A DNA stretch of 64,000 nucleotides from Ruegeria sp. 6PALISEP08 (GTDB lineage: Bacteria > Pseudomonadota > Alphaproteobacteria > Rhodobacterales > Rhodobacteraceae): contig NZ_LGXZ01000010.1 of the NCBI RefSeq assembly GCF_001238295.1, positions 1 to 64,000 of the forward strand. Direction: 5' to 3'. Both the position numbers and the translations under genes were made by a program. A model generated the notes under the pieces. The model searched no databases. It was not told where the DNA came from and saw only the letters and a program-made list of their open reading frames with translations. Position 1 is the stretch's first letter. Each line of letters opens with the position of its first letter. Shown here one piece after another: positions 8,834 through 16,845 of the stretch.

Positions 8834-10150
8834 ATGCATAAATGCGTAGGCGGCGTCATGACCGTCGTATTATGGGCATCCATGGTGCAGGCGGACACAA
8901 CAGAAACAGGAAATTGGTCGAGCGGCGATACGCTTGGTAAAACGGTACAACTGGCTTCGGCAGATTTGGCTGTTTCGCTTCGACCCGTTCCACGCCCATC
9001 GATTGAGGCGCTGCACGTGTCGGCAGCAGCGGTCGCGCGGTTTCAGGTCTGGCTGAGCGCGTTTCAGGGTCGTGCGCAACAGCAGGGAATTACGAAAGGA
9101 ACGCTGTCTCAGGTGTTCTCGGACATTACCTTTGACGAAGACATCATAGAGCGAGACCGAAATCAGGCAGAATTCTCGAAACCGATCTGGGAGTATCTTG
9201 AGTCCGCAGTTTCAGATACGCGCTTGTCTAATGGTCGTGCAGCCATGCAACGGCATCGGCAGGTGCTGAACCGGATCGAGGCCGAATATGGCGTCGAAAA
9301 AGAAGTGGTCACGGCCATTTGGGGTTTGGAAACTTCGTTTGGATCGTATCGTGGCAGCAGCCGGACGCTCAGGTCGTTGGCGACACTGGCCTTTGATGCA
9401 AGACGGGCTCAGTTCTTTGAAACGCAGTTGATTGCCGCCCTGCAGATCGTGCAGGCAGGTGATGTAAGCGCCGCAAACATGTTGGGCAGCTGGGCGGGTG
9501 CGATGGGCCACACCCAATTCATGCCGACCTCGTATCTGGATCATGCGGTCGACTTTGATGGGGATGGCCGTCGTGATATCTGGTCAGACGATCCAACGGA
9601 TGCATTGGCCTCGGCGGCGTCGTATCTGGCGCAACATGGCTGGACCAAGGGGCAACCCTGGGGTGTTGAGGTGCGATTGCCCGCAGATTTCGACTACGCT
9701 TCGGCCCGGCGAGACTTTACCCGGATGCCGTCCGAATGGGCCGCGCGCGGTGTGTTAGGGCGCGACGGAACGCCAGTCCCAGATCACGGTCGGGCCGCGA
9801 TCCTGCTTCCTGCTGGAGGGCAGGGCGTTGCGCTGATGATCTTCGACAATTTCAGCGTGATCGAGGCGTATAACGGGGCCGATGCATACGTCATAGGCAT
9901 CGGGCATTTGTCCGACCGGCTTACGGGTGGCGCACCGTTTCTTTCCGACTGGCCACGTGCTGAGCGGGTGTTGAGTTTCAGCGAGCAAAAGGAACTGCAA
10001 TTCCGTTTGACCGAGGCTGGGTTCGACACAAAGGGTATCGATGGGCGCACCGGGCCAAACACGATCAACGCGGTGCGGGCGTATCAATTGGCACAGGGGT
10101 TGCGGCCGGACGGGTATCCGACAGTGAGGCTATTGGATCAGCTGCGATAA
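8834..10150 (+). CDS. Lytic murein transglycosylase (MltB family) with peptidoglycan-binding domain
   Basis: A 438-residue exported enzyme that cleaves the MurNAc-GlcNAc bond to give 1,6-anhydro ends. It has a signal peptide (about 1-20, cleaving near MVQA-D) and an MltB/SLT_2 catalytic domain (about 65-360) with the catalytic Glu in IWGLETSFG and the supporting WAGAMGHTQFMPTSY. A C-terminal peptidoglycan-binding repeat of about 60 residues follows (EKGI-type DTKGIDGRTGPNTINAVRAYQ). No lipobox is present, so it is soluble in the periplasm rather than a lipoprotein like E. coli MltB. The ATG follows AGGA. It appears monocistronic. Confidence 0.9.
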   Translation: MHKCVGGVMTVVLWASMVQADTTETGNWSSGDTLGKTVQLASADLAVSLRPVPRPSIEALHVSAAAVARFQVWLSAFQGRAQQQGITKGTLSQVFSDITFDEDIIERDRNQAEFSKPIWEYLESAVSDTRLSNGRAAMQRHRQVLNRIEAEYGVEKEVVTAIWGLETSFGSYRGSSRTLRSLATLAFDARRAQFFETQLIAALQIVQAGDVSAANMLGSWAGAMGHTQFMPTSYLDHAVDFDGDGRRDIWSDDPTDALASAASYLAQHGWTKGQPWGVEVRLPADFDYASARRDFTRMPSEWAARGVLGRDGTPVPDHGRAAILLPAGGQGVALMIFDNFSVIEAYNGADAYVIGIGHLSDRLTGGAPFLSDWPRAERVLSFSEQKELQFRLTEAGFDTKGIDGRTGPNTINAVRAYQLAQGLRPDGYPTVRLLDQLR

Positions 10151-10226
10151 GAAGGAAGTAAGCTCTGATATCACTTAAATCTACAACGCATCACTCATTC
10201 AGACATTTACAAGCCAGGGCTGCGAA

Positions 10227-10266
10227 GCCTCCTGTCTATCGCCACTCACTTCGATAGACAGGAGGC
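10227..10266. repeat. Perfect 15-bp inverted repeat with 10-base loop
   Basis: The arm GCCTCCTGTCTATCG (10227-10241) is matched exactly by CGATAGACAGGAGGC (10252-10266), with a 10-base loop. It lies 76 bases after the transglycosylase stop. No T-run follows on either strand, so it is not a classic intrinsic terminator. It may be an mRNA-end stabiliser, a Rho-dependent end or a mobile-repeat relic. Confidence 0.85.
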
Positions 10267-10453
10267 AGACCCAGAGTAACAGCGGGCCGCGACACAGGCC
10301 GAGGTAATATGAGACCTGATTCGCATTCGAATACTTGAATCCAAAAAGAGCTAAATCAAGTTATTTGCCGCGCGGAAAATTTTTAATTTATGCGAGAATG
10401 CTTTTACTTGTTCGCATCGGACGAAAGATTTCTCGACAGCGACAATACGTTGA

Positions 10454-10487
10454 TTCTATCTTGTTGTTTTAAAACAGTAAAATAGAA
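10454..10487. repeat. AT-rich nested palindrome
   Basis: The 12-bp perfect palindrome TGTTTTAAAACA (10465-10476) is flanked by an outer inverted pair TTCTAT (10454-10459) and ATAGAA (10482-10487). It lies in the most AT-rich part of the intergenic region. It could be a protein binding site or a cruciform; no role is assignable. Confidence 0.5.
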
Positions 10488-10505
10488 TATCGAAACCAAA
10501 CTGAA

Positions 10506-10532
10506 TAAGGGACGCTTTTATGGCGTCCCTTA
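10506..10532 (-). terminator. Stem-loop terminator of the aminotransferase gene
   Basis: A perfect 10-bp stem (TAAGGGACGC with GCGTCCCTTA) and a 7-base loop, 22 bases beyond the minus-strand stop of the aminotransferase gene. The U-tract is weak (TTATTCAGTTT on the minus strand), so termination may be partial. Confidence 0.6.
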
Positions 10533-10554
10533 CCTGCGTGTTTTCACGAAAGGC

Positions 10555-11952
10555 TTACGATGCAGCTTTCATTAGCCCCTGTGCGATGATCTCCGCCTGG
10601 GCTTCGTCCAATGACTTGTAAATCCGCACGAACATCTCGTCGATTTCCGCAGGGGTCAGGATCAGTGGCGGTGAGATGATCATCCGATCGCCGACATGGC
10701 GCATGATCAGGTTTTTGGCAAAGCATCGGTCGCGGCAGATATAGCCGACGGTGCCAGGCTCAGACGCGAATTTGGCGCGGCTGGCCTTGTCTGGTGTCAG
10801 CGCGATCGAGGCCATCATGCCGACGATCTTGGCCTCACCCACCAGCGGGTGATCGGCCAATGCCTCCCACTTTTCCTTCAGGTAAGGGGCGGCAACGTCG
10901 CGCACATGTTCAACGATCTTCTCTTCTTCAAGGATGCGCAGGTTCTCCAGCGCCACGGCAGCGGCGACCGGATGGCCGGAATAGGTGTAGCCGTGGTTGA
11001 ATTCGGTACCGCCGATCACTTCGGCAATCTCGTCATTCACGATTGATCCGCCGATAGGCGCATAGCCCGAGCTGAGGCCCTTGGCGATGGTCATGATATG
11101 TGGCTTGATCCCAACGGTTTGCGAGCCAAACCAGTTTCCGGTACGGCCAAATCCGCAGATAACCTCGTCTGCGATCAACAGGATGTCGTACTTGTCACAG
11201 ATGCGTTGGACTTCCGGCCAATACGTATCCGGCGCGACGATCACGCCACCTGCGCCCTGCACGGGTTCAGCGATGAAGGCGGCGACGCGGTCTTCGCCCA
11301 GTTCCAGAATGGCCTCTTCCAGTTCACGTGCGCGGGCCAGTCCGAACTCTTCCGGCGACATGTCCCCACCTTCAGCCCACCAATTTGGCTGGTTGATGTG
11401 GTGAATGTTTGGAATCGGGATGCCACCCTGAGCGTGCATGCCTGCCATACCGCCCAGGGACGCCGACCCGACCGATGAACCGTGATACGCGTTGTGGCGG
11501 CTGATGATGATGTTCTTGTCCGGCTGGCCTTTTTCAGCCCAGTAGGTGCGCACCAGACGGATATTGGTATCGTTGGCCTCGGACCCGCCCGCAGCAAAGA
11601 AGACGTGATTCAGATCGCCCGGCGCCAGCTCGGCAATTTTTGCCGCCAGCGCGATGGCCGGAACGTGGGTCGTTTTGAAAAAGGTGTTGTAGTAGGGCAG
11701 TTCACGCATCTGACGCGCGGCCACATCCGCCAGTTCATCCCGGCCGTAACCGATATTGACGCACCACAGACCTGCCATCGCATCCAGGATCTCTTCACCT
11801 TCGCTGTCTGTCAGGTAAACCCCTTTGGCCCGGGTGATCACGCGCGCGCCTTCCTGACCCAGCGCGCCATTGGCGGAAAACGGATGTATGTGATGGGCCG
11901 CATCCAGCGCCTGTAATTCGGCGGTCGGCATATGGTTGGTGATGGTAGACAT
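10555..11952 (-). CDS. Class III aminotransferase, probably polyamine (putrescine):pyruvate transaminase (SpuC-like)
   Basis: A 465-residue PLP enzyme of the omega-amino-acid:pyruvate subgroup. The PLP lysine lies in IMTIAKGLSSGYAP, the cofactor Asp in LLIADEVICGFGRTG, and the substrate/phosphate region in GGSEANDTNIRLVR. Family members transaminate putrescine, cadaverine or omega-amino acids with pyruvate. The neighbouring polyamine importer and GntR regulator favour putrescine, giving 4-aminobutanal; this is inference. The ATG at 11950-11952 follows GGGAGAG; the longer frame to 12012 is rejected. A TGATCAAAT site lies about 40 bases upstream, as at the two other promoters of this module. 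Confidence 0.85.
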   Translation of the reverse strand: MSTITNHMPTAELQALDAAHHIHPFSANGALGQEGARVITRAKGVYLTDSEGEEILDAMAGLWCVNIGYGRDELADVAARQMRELPYYNTFFKTTHVPAIALAAKIAELAPGDLNHVFFAAGGSEANDTNIRLVRTYWAEKGQPDKNIIISRHNAYHGSSVGSASLGGMAGMHAQGGIPIPNIHHINQPNWWAEGGDMSPEEFGLARARELEEAILELGEDRVAAFIAEPVQGAGGVIVAPDTYWPEVQRICDKYDILLIADEVICGFGRTGNWFGSQTVGIKPHIMTIAKGLSSGYAPIGGSIVNDEIAEVIGGTEFNHGYTYSGHPVAAAVALENLRILEEEKIVEHVRDVAAPYLKEKWEALADHPLVGEAKIVGMMASIALTPDKASRAKFASEPGTVGYICRDRCFAKNLIMRHVGDRMIISPPLILTPAEIDEMFVRIYKSLDEAQAEIIAQGLMKAAS

Positions 11953-11990
11953 CTGCGACTCTCCCATAAAAGCAGTTGATGGGTACAATA

Positions 11991-11999
11991 TGATCAAAT
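11991..11999. promoter_or_regulatory. TGATCAAAT site upstream of aminotransferase (putative GntR operator)
   Basis: TGATCAAAT at 11991-11999 matches the core of two longer 13-base copies near the GntR and potF starts. It lies about 40 bases upstream of the aminotransferase start codon. A weaker half-like AATCAAATCGATC follows at about 12011. Confidence 0.45.
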
Positions 12000-12027
12000 T
12001 TTGCACTGTCAATCAAATCGATCTGTT

Positions 12028-12711
12028 TTAGGCCGATGAGATGGCCTCGGATATCAGTTCCATGCCCTGTTCAATATCCTGAGCCGTGGCTTTTGCCACC
12101 TTTTCCGCGTTTCCATTGCGCAATGCGGTGATGATGTCCTTGTGCCGATCAGGAAGGCTTTGCGTCCCAAAACGACCGCACACAACACGTAGAGATGGGC
12201 CAAACCGCAACCACAATCGTTCAGCAAGATCATTGAGAATCGGAGCGTTGGCATAGGAATACAACGTTTCATGGAACGCTTGATTCAAGCGTAAGTAACC
12301 CCCTACGTCTCCATCGGCGATCATGCGGTCCAGATTCTTGTCGATACCTTCGAGATGATCAATATCATCCGCCTGCAAATTTGCAGCCGCCCGCCGAGAA
12401 AGCTCTGATTCAATTGATATTCTTGCGAATATCATCTGCTGAATATCGCCGGAGTTCAAAAGCGGGACACTGACGCGCCGATTGCCTTGGAACACCAAAG
12501 CTCCGTCTGAAATCAGTCGACGGATTGCCTCGCGCACCGGGGTCATTCCGACACCCAGCGAATCAGTCAATCCCTGGATGGTAACGGGCTGTCCTGGGAC
12601 GAGTTCACCGAAAAGGATCTGTGATCTGAGGGTTTGGTAAACCTGCTCGTGCACGGGTTGTTTGCCGCCGTCGGCCAACGACAAAGATGCCTTATTTTTG
12701 ATCAAATCCAA
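12028..12711 (-). CDS. GntR-family (FCD-type) transcriptional regulator of the polyamine module
   Basis: A 227-residue regulator with an N-terminal winged helix (about 15-80, including LTDSLGVGMTPVREAIRRLISDGAL, the hallmark GntR helix-turn-helix) and a C-terminal all-helical FCD ligand domain (about 90-220, with the metal/ligand-type NQAFHETLYSYA). The apparent start is a TTG at 12709-12711 preceded by GGGAAG at good spacing; no in-frame ATG is better. The 13-base motif TTGATCAAATCCA covers its first codons, suggesting self-control. It sits between the aminotransferase and the divergent importer genes, so it probably controls both in response to a polyamine or its catabolite. Confidence 0.85.
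   Translation of the reverse strand: MDLIKNKASLSLADGGKQPVHEQVYQTLRSQILFGELVPGQPVTIQGLTDSLGVGMTPVREAIRRLISDGALVFQGNRRVSVPLLNSGDIQQMIFARISIESELSRRAAANLQADDIDHLEGIDKNLDRMIADGDVGGYLRLNQAFHETLYSYANAPILNDLAERLWLRFGPSLRVVCGRFGTQSLPDRHKDIITALRNGNAEKVAKATAQDIEQGMELISEAISSA
12698..12710. promoter_or_regulatory. TTGATCAAATCCA site at the GntR gene start (putative operator)
   Basis: The 13-mer TTGATCAAATCCA occurs here and again, identical and in the same orientation, exactly 100 bases further on. The core TGATCA is palindromic. It overlaps the start codon of the regulator gene. Confidence 0.55.
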
Positions 12712-12797
12712 TTGGTTCTTCCCATTTCGACTAACCCTGACTTGTCAGGGGACAGACCTCGTGGAACCATACGCTGGATCGAGGTAAAACGCAAAAC

Positions 12798-12810
12798 TTG
12801 ATCAAATCCA
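12798..12810. promoter_or_regulatory. TTGATCAAATCCA site upstream of potF-like gene (putative operator)
   Basis: Second identical copy of the 13-mer, 41 bases before the ATG of the periplasmic polyamine-binding protein gene. It is placed where it could block or assist the promoter of the importer operon. Confidence 0.55.
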
Positions 12811-12851
12811 AAAAAACGGGAAAATAGCCGTACATTTGCAGGGAGAAGAAA

Positions 12852-13937
12852 ATGACAATCAAAACGCTGACCATGACAGCGGTCATCGCATTGGGGACTT
12901 CGGCGGCCTTCGCCGAAGAGGTGCGTGTTTATAATTGGTCTGACTATATCGACGAAGAATTGCTGAGCAAGTTCGAGGAAGAAACCGGTCTGACCTTGAT
13001 CTACGACGTGTTCGACAGCAATGAGGTTCTGGAAACCAAGATGCTGGCCGGCGGTTCGGGATACGACGTGGTGGTGCCATCGGGCACATTCCTTCAGCGT
13101 CAGATTCAGGCTGGCGCTTTTCAGGAGCTGGACTCTTCCAAACTTTCGAATACGGGAAATCTGTGGGACGTCATTCAGGAACGTACTGCGGGATATGATC
13201 CGAATAATGCCTATTCGATCAACTACATGTGGGGCACGACTGGCATCGGTGTGAACGTAGACAAGGTCAAAGAAGCCCTGGGCGATGACGTGGCCCTGAA
13301 CAGCATGGACTTGGTTCTGAAACCAGAGAACATGGAAAAGCTGGCATCCTGTGGCGTTCACTTCCTTGATGCGCCAGCCGAAATGATTCCGATGGCCTTG
13401 CAGTACATCGGTGAGGACCCCGACAGCCATGACCCGGATGTGATCAAGAAGGTCGAAGATGTTCTGACAAGCGTTCGTCCGCACATTCAGAAGTTCCACA
13501 GTTCAGAATATATCAACGCGTTGGCGAACGGTGATATTTGCGTAGCTGTGGGCTGGTCCGGAGATATTCTGCAGGCGCGGGACCGCGCAGCCGAAGCTGA
13601 AAATGGTGTAAACATCGAGTACCATCCGTTCGCGGAAGGCTCGTTGATGTGGTTTGACCAGATGGCGATCCCAGGGGATGCGCCGAATCCGGAAGGCGCG
13701 CATAAGTTCCTGAATTTCATTCTGGATGCCAACAACATGGCTGCTGCTTCCAATTACGTCTATTACGCGAACGGCAACAAAGCCTCGCAAGAGTTCCTTG
13801 AGGAAGACGTGATTGGCGATCCGGCAATTTACCCGGATGATGCCACCATGCAGAACCTGTACATCACGACGCCATATCCCGCGAAAACGCAGCGTGTCGT
13901 GACCCGTCTTTGGACCAAGATCAAGTCAGGTACCTGA
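12852..13937 (+). CDS. potF: Periplasmic putrescine/polyamine-binding protein (PotF/SpuD type)
   Basis: A 361-residue solute-binding protein of the PotD/PotF class (cluster D). It has a signal peptide (about 1-21, AFA-EEV), then VRVYNWSDYIDEELLSKFEEETG, the family's start-of-domain signature, and conserved WGTTGIGVN and VGWSGD polyamine-pocket segments. It captures the substrate and delivers it to the membrane permeases encoded downstream. The ATG follows GGGAGAAG. It heads a five-gene operon and is followed by a strong stem-loop that may raise its level above the other subunits. The exact polyamine is inferred from the family. Confidence 0.9.
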   Translation: MTIKTLTMTAVIALGTSAAFAEEVRVYNWSDYIDEELLSKFEEETGLTLIYDVFDSNEVLETKMLAGGSGYDVVVPSGTFLQRQIQAGAFQELDSSKLSNTGNLWDVIQERTAGYDPNNAYSINYMWGTTGIGVNVDKVKEALGDDVALNSMDLVLKPENMEKLASCGVHFLDAPAEMIPMALQYIGEDPDSHDPDVIKKVEDVLTSVRPHIQKFHSSEYINALANGDICVAVGWSGDILQARDRAAEAENGVNIEYHPFAEGSLMWFDQMAIPGDAPNPEGAHKFLNFILDANNMAAASNYVYYANGNKASQEFLEEDVIGDPAIYPDDATMQNLYITTPYPAKTQRVVTRLWTKIKSGT

Positions 13938-13951
13938 TCATGTTAACGGCG

Positions 13952-13975
13952 CGGGGCGGTCGGATGACCGCCCCG
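13952..13975 (+). terminator. Intercistronic stem-loop after the binding-protein gene
   Basis: A perfect 10-bp GC-rich stem CGGGGCGGTC / GACCGCCCCG with a 4-base loop, 14 bases after the potF stop and without a T-run. Such structures between binding-protein and permease genes commonly protect the upstream mRNA or partly attenuate read-through. Confidence 0.7.
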
Positions 13976-14012
13976 TCGCACTCTTGTCCAAACTGACCAA
14001 GCGGGGGCTGCT

Positions 14013-15140
14013 TTGAATACTGACGTCTTTACGCCGTGGGATGACCCACAGGCGAAACCCTTGATCCAGTTCCAGAACGTGACCAAGCGCTTTGGCGAGT
14101 TCACGGCGATCGACAACCTGTCGCTGGGTATTTTCGAACGTGAGTTCTTTGCTCTGCTTGGCCCGTCAGGATGCGGCAAGACAACGATGATGCGGATGCT
14201 TGCCGGATTCGAGACGCCGACCGAAGGACATATCCTGCTGGGCGGTCAGGATATCGACCCGATCCCGCCGAACAAGCGGGCTGTGAACATGATGTTCCAG
14301 TCCTATGCCCTTTTCCCCCATCTCAGCGTCTGGGAAAACATCGCTTTTGGTCTGCGCCGGGACAACATTCCCAAGCACGATCTGGAAGATCGGGTTGAAG
14401 AGATGCTACGCCTGACCCGTCTGGAACAATTTGCCCGCCGCAAACCACACCAGATTTCGGGCGGTCAAAGGCAGCGTGTGGCACTAGCCCGTTCACTGGC
14501 CAAAGCACCCAAGCTTCTGTTGCTGGATGAACCGCTGGGTGCTTTGGACAAAAAGCTGCGGCAGGACACGCAGTTTGAATTGATGGATATTCAGGAGAAG
14601 ACCGGCACCACCTTCGTCATCGTCACCCACGATCAGGAAGAGGCCATGACCGTCGCCAGCCGTGTAGCGGTGATGGATCAGGGGCAATTGATGCAGGTTG
14701 CCACCCCGGATCGGATCTATGAAAACCCTGCTTCTATTTATGTCGCTGATTTCATTGGAGATGTGAACATCATTGAAGGTCGGGCCACATCATCCGGAGA
14801 GGACGCCTATCAGGTTGACTGGGCCGAAGGTCAGGCCCCTTTGACGGCTTCATCGTCAACCGGATTCGCAAACGGTCAGTCTTGCCACCTTGCGATCCGC
14901 CCCGAGAAAGTGACAATCTCTGCCGAGCGACCCGCCGATGCGGTCAACGTTGTTCAGGGCAAGGTTCATGACATTGCCTATCTGGGCAATCTGTCCACCT
15001 ATCACGTCGAGTTGGCAAACGGCACGATCATCAAGGCACAGACGGCCAACACCCGCCGCATCTCGCGTCGCTCCTTCACCTGGGAAGACTCAGTCTGGCT
15101 GTCTTGGACAGCGACGGCTGCTGTTCTGCTGGCCAACTGA
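14013..15140 (+). CDS. potG: Polyamine ABC transporter ATP-binding protein
   Basis: A 375-residue ATPase. Walker A is GPSGCGKTT near residue 50, the Q-loop is in MMFQSYALFPHLSV, the ABC signature reads SGGQRQRVALARSLAKAP, Walker B is LLLLDEPLGALDKK, and the switch His is in VTHDQEEAM. A C-terminal TOBE regulatory domain follows (about 285-370). It energises uptake through the two permeases. The apparent start is a TTG at 14013, close to the family's usual N-terminus; no nearby ATG preserves the domain. Its stop overlaps the next start (TGATG). Confidence 0.9.
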   Translation: MNTDVFTPWDDPQAKPLIQFQNVTKRFGEFTAIDNLSLGIFEREFFALLGPSGCGKTTMMRMLAGFETPTEGHILLGGQDIDPIPPNKRAVNMMFQSYALFPHLSVWENIAFGLRRDNIPKHDLEDRVEEMLRLTRLEQFARRKPHQISGGQRQRVALARSLAKAPKLLLLDEPLGALDKKLRQDTQFELMDIQEKTGTTFVIVTHDQEEAMTVASRVAVMDQGQLMQVATPDRIYENPASIYVADFIGDVNIIEGRATSSGEDAYQVDWAEGQAPLTASSSTGFANGQSCHLAIRPEKVTISAERPADAVNVVQGKVHDIAYLGNLSTYHVELANGTIIKAQTANTRRISRRSFTWEDSVWLSWTATAAVLLAN

Positions 15141-16030
15141 TGCGCCGCGCCGTCCTGATCGCCATACCTTATGTTTGGCTGCTGGCACTGTTTCTGGTGC
15201 CGTTCTTCATTGTTCTGAAGATTTCGCTGTCGGATACCGCGCTAGCTATTCCGCCCTATACTCCGACTTTGGACCTGTCTGCCGGTTGGGCCGGGATCAA
15301 GGACTTCTTCAGCCAGCTGGATCTTGAGAACTATGTCTGGCTGACCGAAGATGACCTGTATTGGAAAGCCTATCTGTCCAGCGTCAAAATCGCTCTGATC
15401 TCGACCTTCTTTACCCTTCTGGTCGGCTACCCCATTGCTTATGGCATGGCCAGGGCACCCCAGGAATGGCGACCAACACTGATGATGCTGGTGATCCTGC
15501 CGTTCTGGACCTCATTTCTAATCCGGGTTTACGCGTGGATGGGTATTCTGTCGAATGAAGGGTACCTGAACCAGATTTTGCTGTGGACAGGTATCATCTC
15601 GACCCCGCTGACGATCCTGAACACCTCGACCGCTGTCTATATCGGCATCGTTTACACCTATCTGCCCTTCATGATCCTGCCCATCTATTCGGCGTTGGAA
15701 CGCATGGACGGGTCGCTGATCGAGGCGGCCGAAGATTTGGGTTGTTCCCGTTTGCAAGCCTTCTGGCTCGTGACCATCCCGCTTTCCAAACCCGGCATCA
15801 TCGCGGGTTGCTTCCTTGTGATGATCCCCGTGATCGGTGAGTTCGTGATTCCTTCGCTTCTGGGCGGTTCGGGTACGCTGATGATCGGCAAGGTTCTGTG
15901 GGAGGAGTTCTTCTCGAATCGTGACTGGCCGGTGGCCAGTGCTGTGGCCATCGTGTTGCTGTTGATCCTGGTGATTCCGATTGTGCTGTTCCAGCGCAAC
16001 CAGCAGAAACAAGCGGAGGCCGAGGGATGA
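15140..16030 (+). CDS. potH: Polyamine ABC transporter permease (PotH type)
   Basis: A 296-residue inner-membrane subunit with about six hydrophobic helices. The EAA coupling loop near residues 195-215 reads LIEAAEDLGCSRLQAFWLVTIPLSKPGI and contacts the ATPase. The ATG at 15140 overlaps the potG stop (TGATG); a longer frame from 15104 lies in potG and is rejected. It forms the translocation path with the next gene's product. Its end overlaps that gene by ATGA. Confidence 0.9.
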   Translation: MRRAVLIAIPYVWLLALFLVPFFIVLKISLSDTALAIPPYTPTLDLSAGWAGIKDFFSQLDLENYVWLTEDDLYWKAYLSSVKIALISTFFTLLVGYPIAYGMARAPQEWRPTLMMLVILPFWTSFLIRVYAWMGILSNEGYLNQILLWTGIISTPLTILNTSTAVYIGIVYTYLPFMILPIYSALERMDGSLIEAAEDLGCSRLQAFWLVTIPLSKPGIIAGCFLVMIPVIGEFVIPSLLGGSGTLMIGKVLWEEFFSNRDWPVASAVAIVLLLILVIPIVLFQRNQQKQAEAEG

Positions 16031-16845
16031 ACAGACTAAGCTGGTTCAATACGGTTTCGCTGACGCTGGGCTTTGCGTTCCTGTATATCCCGATGATCAT
16101 CCTGATCATTTTCAGCTTTAACGAAAGCAAACTGGTCACGGTCTGGGCCGGGTTTTCTACCAAATGGTACGGAGAGCTGCTGCAGAACGAGGCGTTTCTG
16201 GATGCCGCCTGGGTCACGATTCGGGTCGCGGTCTTTTCGTCGACACTGGCGACCATTTTAGGAACAGCCGCCGCCTATGTGCTGGTCCGCAGCGGGCGGT
16301 TCTTTGGCCGGACGTTGTTTTCAGGCATGATATACGCACCGCTGGTGATGCCCGAAGTGATCACCGGTCTTTCGCTGTTGTTGCTGTTTATCGGCATCGG
16401 TCTGGATCGCGGTATTCTGACCATCGTTCTGGCTCACACGACCTTTTCGATGTGTTTCGTTTCGGTTGTTGTATCCTCGCGCCTCATCACCTTTGACCGG
16501 TCACTGGAAGAAGCGGCTTTGGACCTTGGATGCTCGCCCGCGCAAGCCTTCCGCCTTGTCACCCTGCCGATCATTGCACCCGCAGTGATCTCGGGCTGGT
16601 TGCTGGCCTTCACCTTGTCGTTGGACGATCTGGTGATTGCGTCCTTCACTTCGGGGCCGTCGGCAACGACCTTGCCGATCAAGATCTTCTCGGCGGTGCG
16701 CCTCGGCGTCAGTCCGGAAATCAACGCGTTGTCTACGATCATGATTGCCGTGGTGACGGTTGGGGTCATCGCAGCTTCGCTTGTGACCAAACGTGCGATG
16801 GTGCGTCAGCGGCAGGATGAATTGGCCGCAGCGCGCACCGAATGA
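16027..16845 (+). CDS. potI: Polyamine ABC transporter permease (PotI type)
   Basis: A 272-residue inner-membrane permease with about six membrane helices. The EAA loop reads LEEAALDLGCSPAQAFRLVTLPIIAPAV, followed by the conserved FTLSLDDLVIASFTSGP that is typical of PotC/PotI subunits. It pairs with the PotH-type subunit. Both ends overlap neighbours by 4 bases (ATGA), indicating tight translational coupling through the operon. Confidence 0.9.
   Translation: MNRLSWFNTVSLTLGFAFLYIPMIILIIFSFNESKLVTVWAGFSTKWYGELLQNEAFLDAAWVTIRVAVFSSTLATILGTAAAYVLVRSGRFFGRTLFSGMIYAPLVMPEVITGLSLLLLFIGIGLDRGILTIVLAHTTFSMCFVSVVVSSRLITFDRSLEEAALDLGCSPAQAFRLVTLPIIAPAVISGWLLAFTLSLDDLVIASFTSGPSATTLPIKIFSAVRLGVSPEINALSTIMIAVVTVGVIAASLVTKRAMVRQRQDELAAARTE

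Larger units (their letters stand above)
10151..10554. other. 404-base AT-rich non-coding stretch
   Basis: No convincing gene is seen between the transglycosylase and the aminotransferase. The left part holds a 15-bp perfect inverted repeat. From about 10310 to 10500 the sequence becomes clearly richer in A and T than its surroundings and contains the palindrome TGTTTTAAAACA. The right end holds the aminotransferase terminator. A decayed insertion or a regulatory RNA are possible; neither can be shown from this alone. Confidence 0.6.

Noticed and set aside
12702-13499. Minus-strand open frame of 265 codons
   Set aside because: Antisense to the polyamine-binding protein gene, no recognisable protein features.
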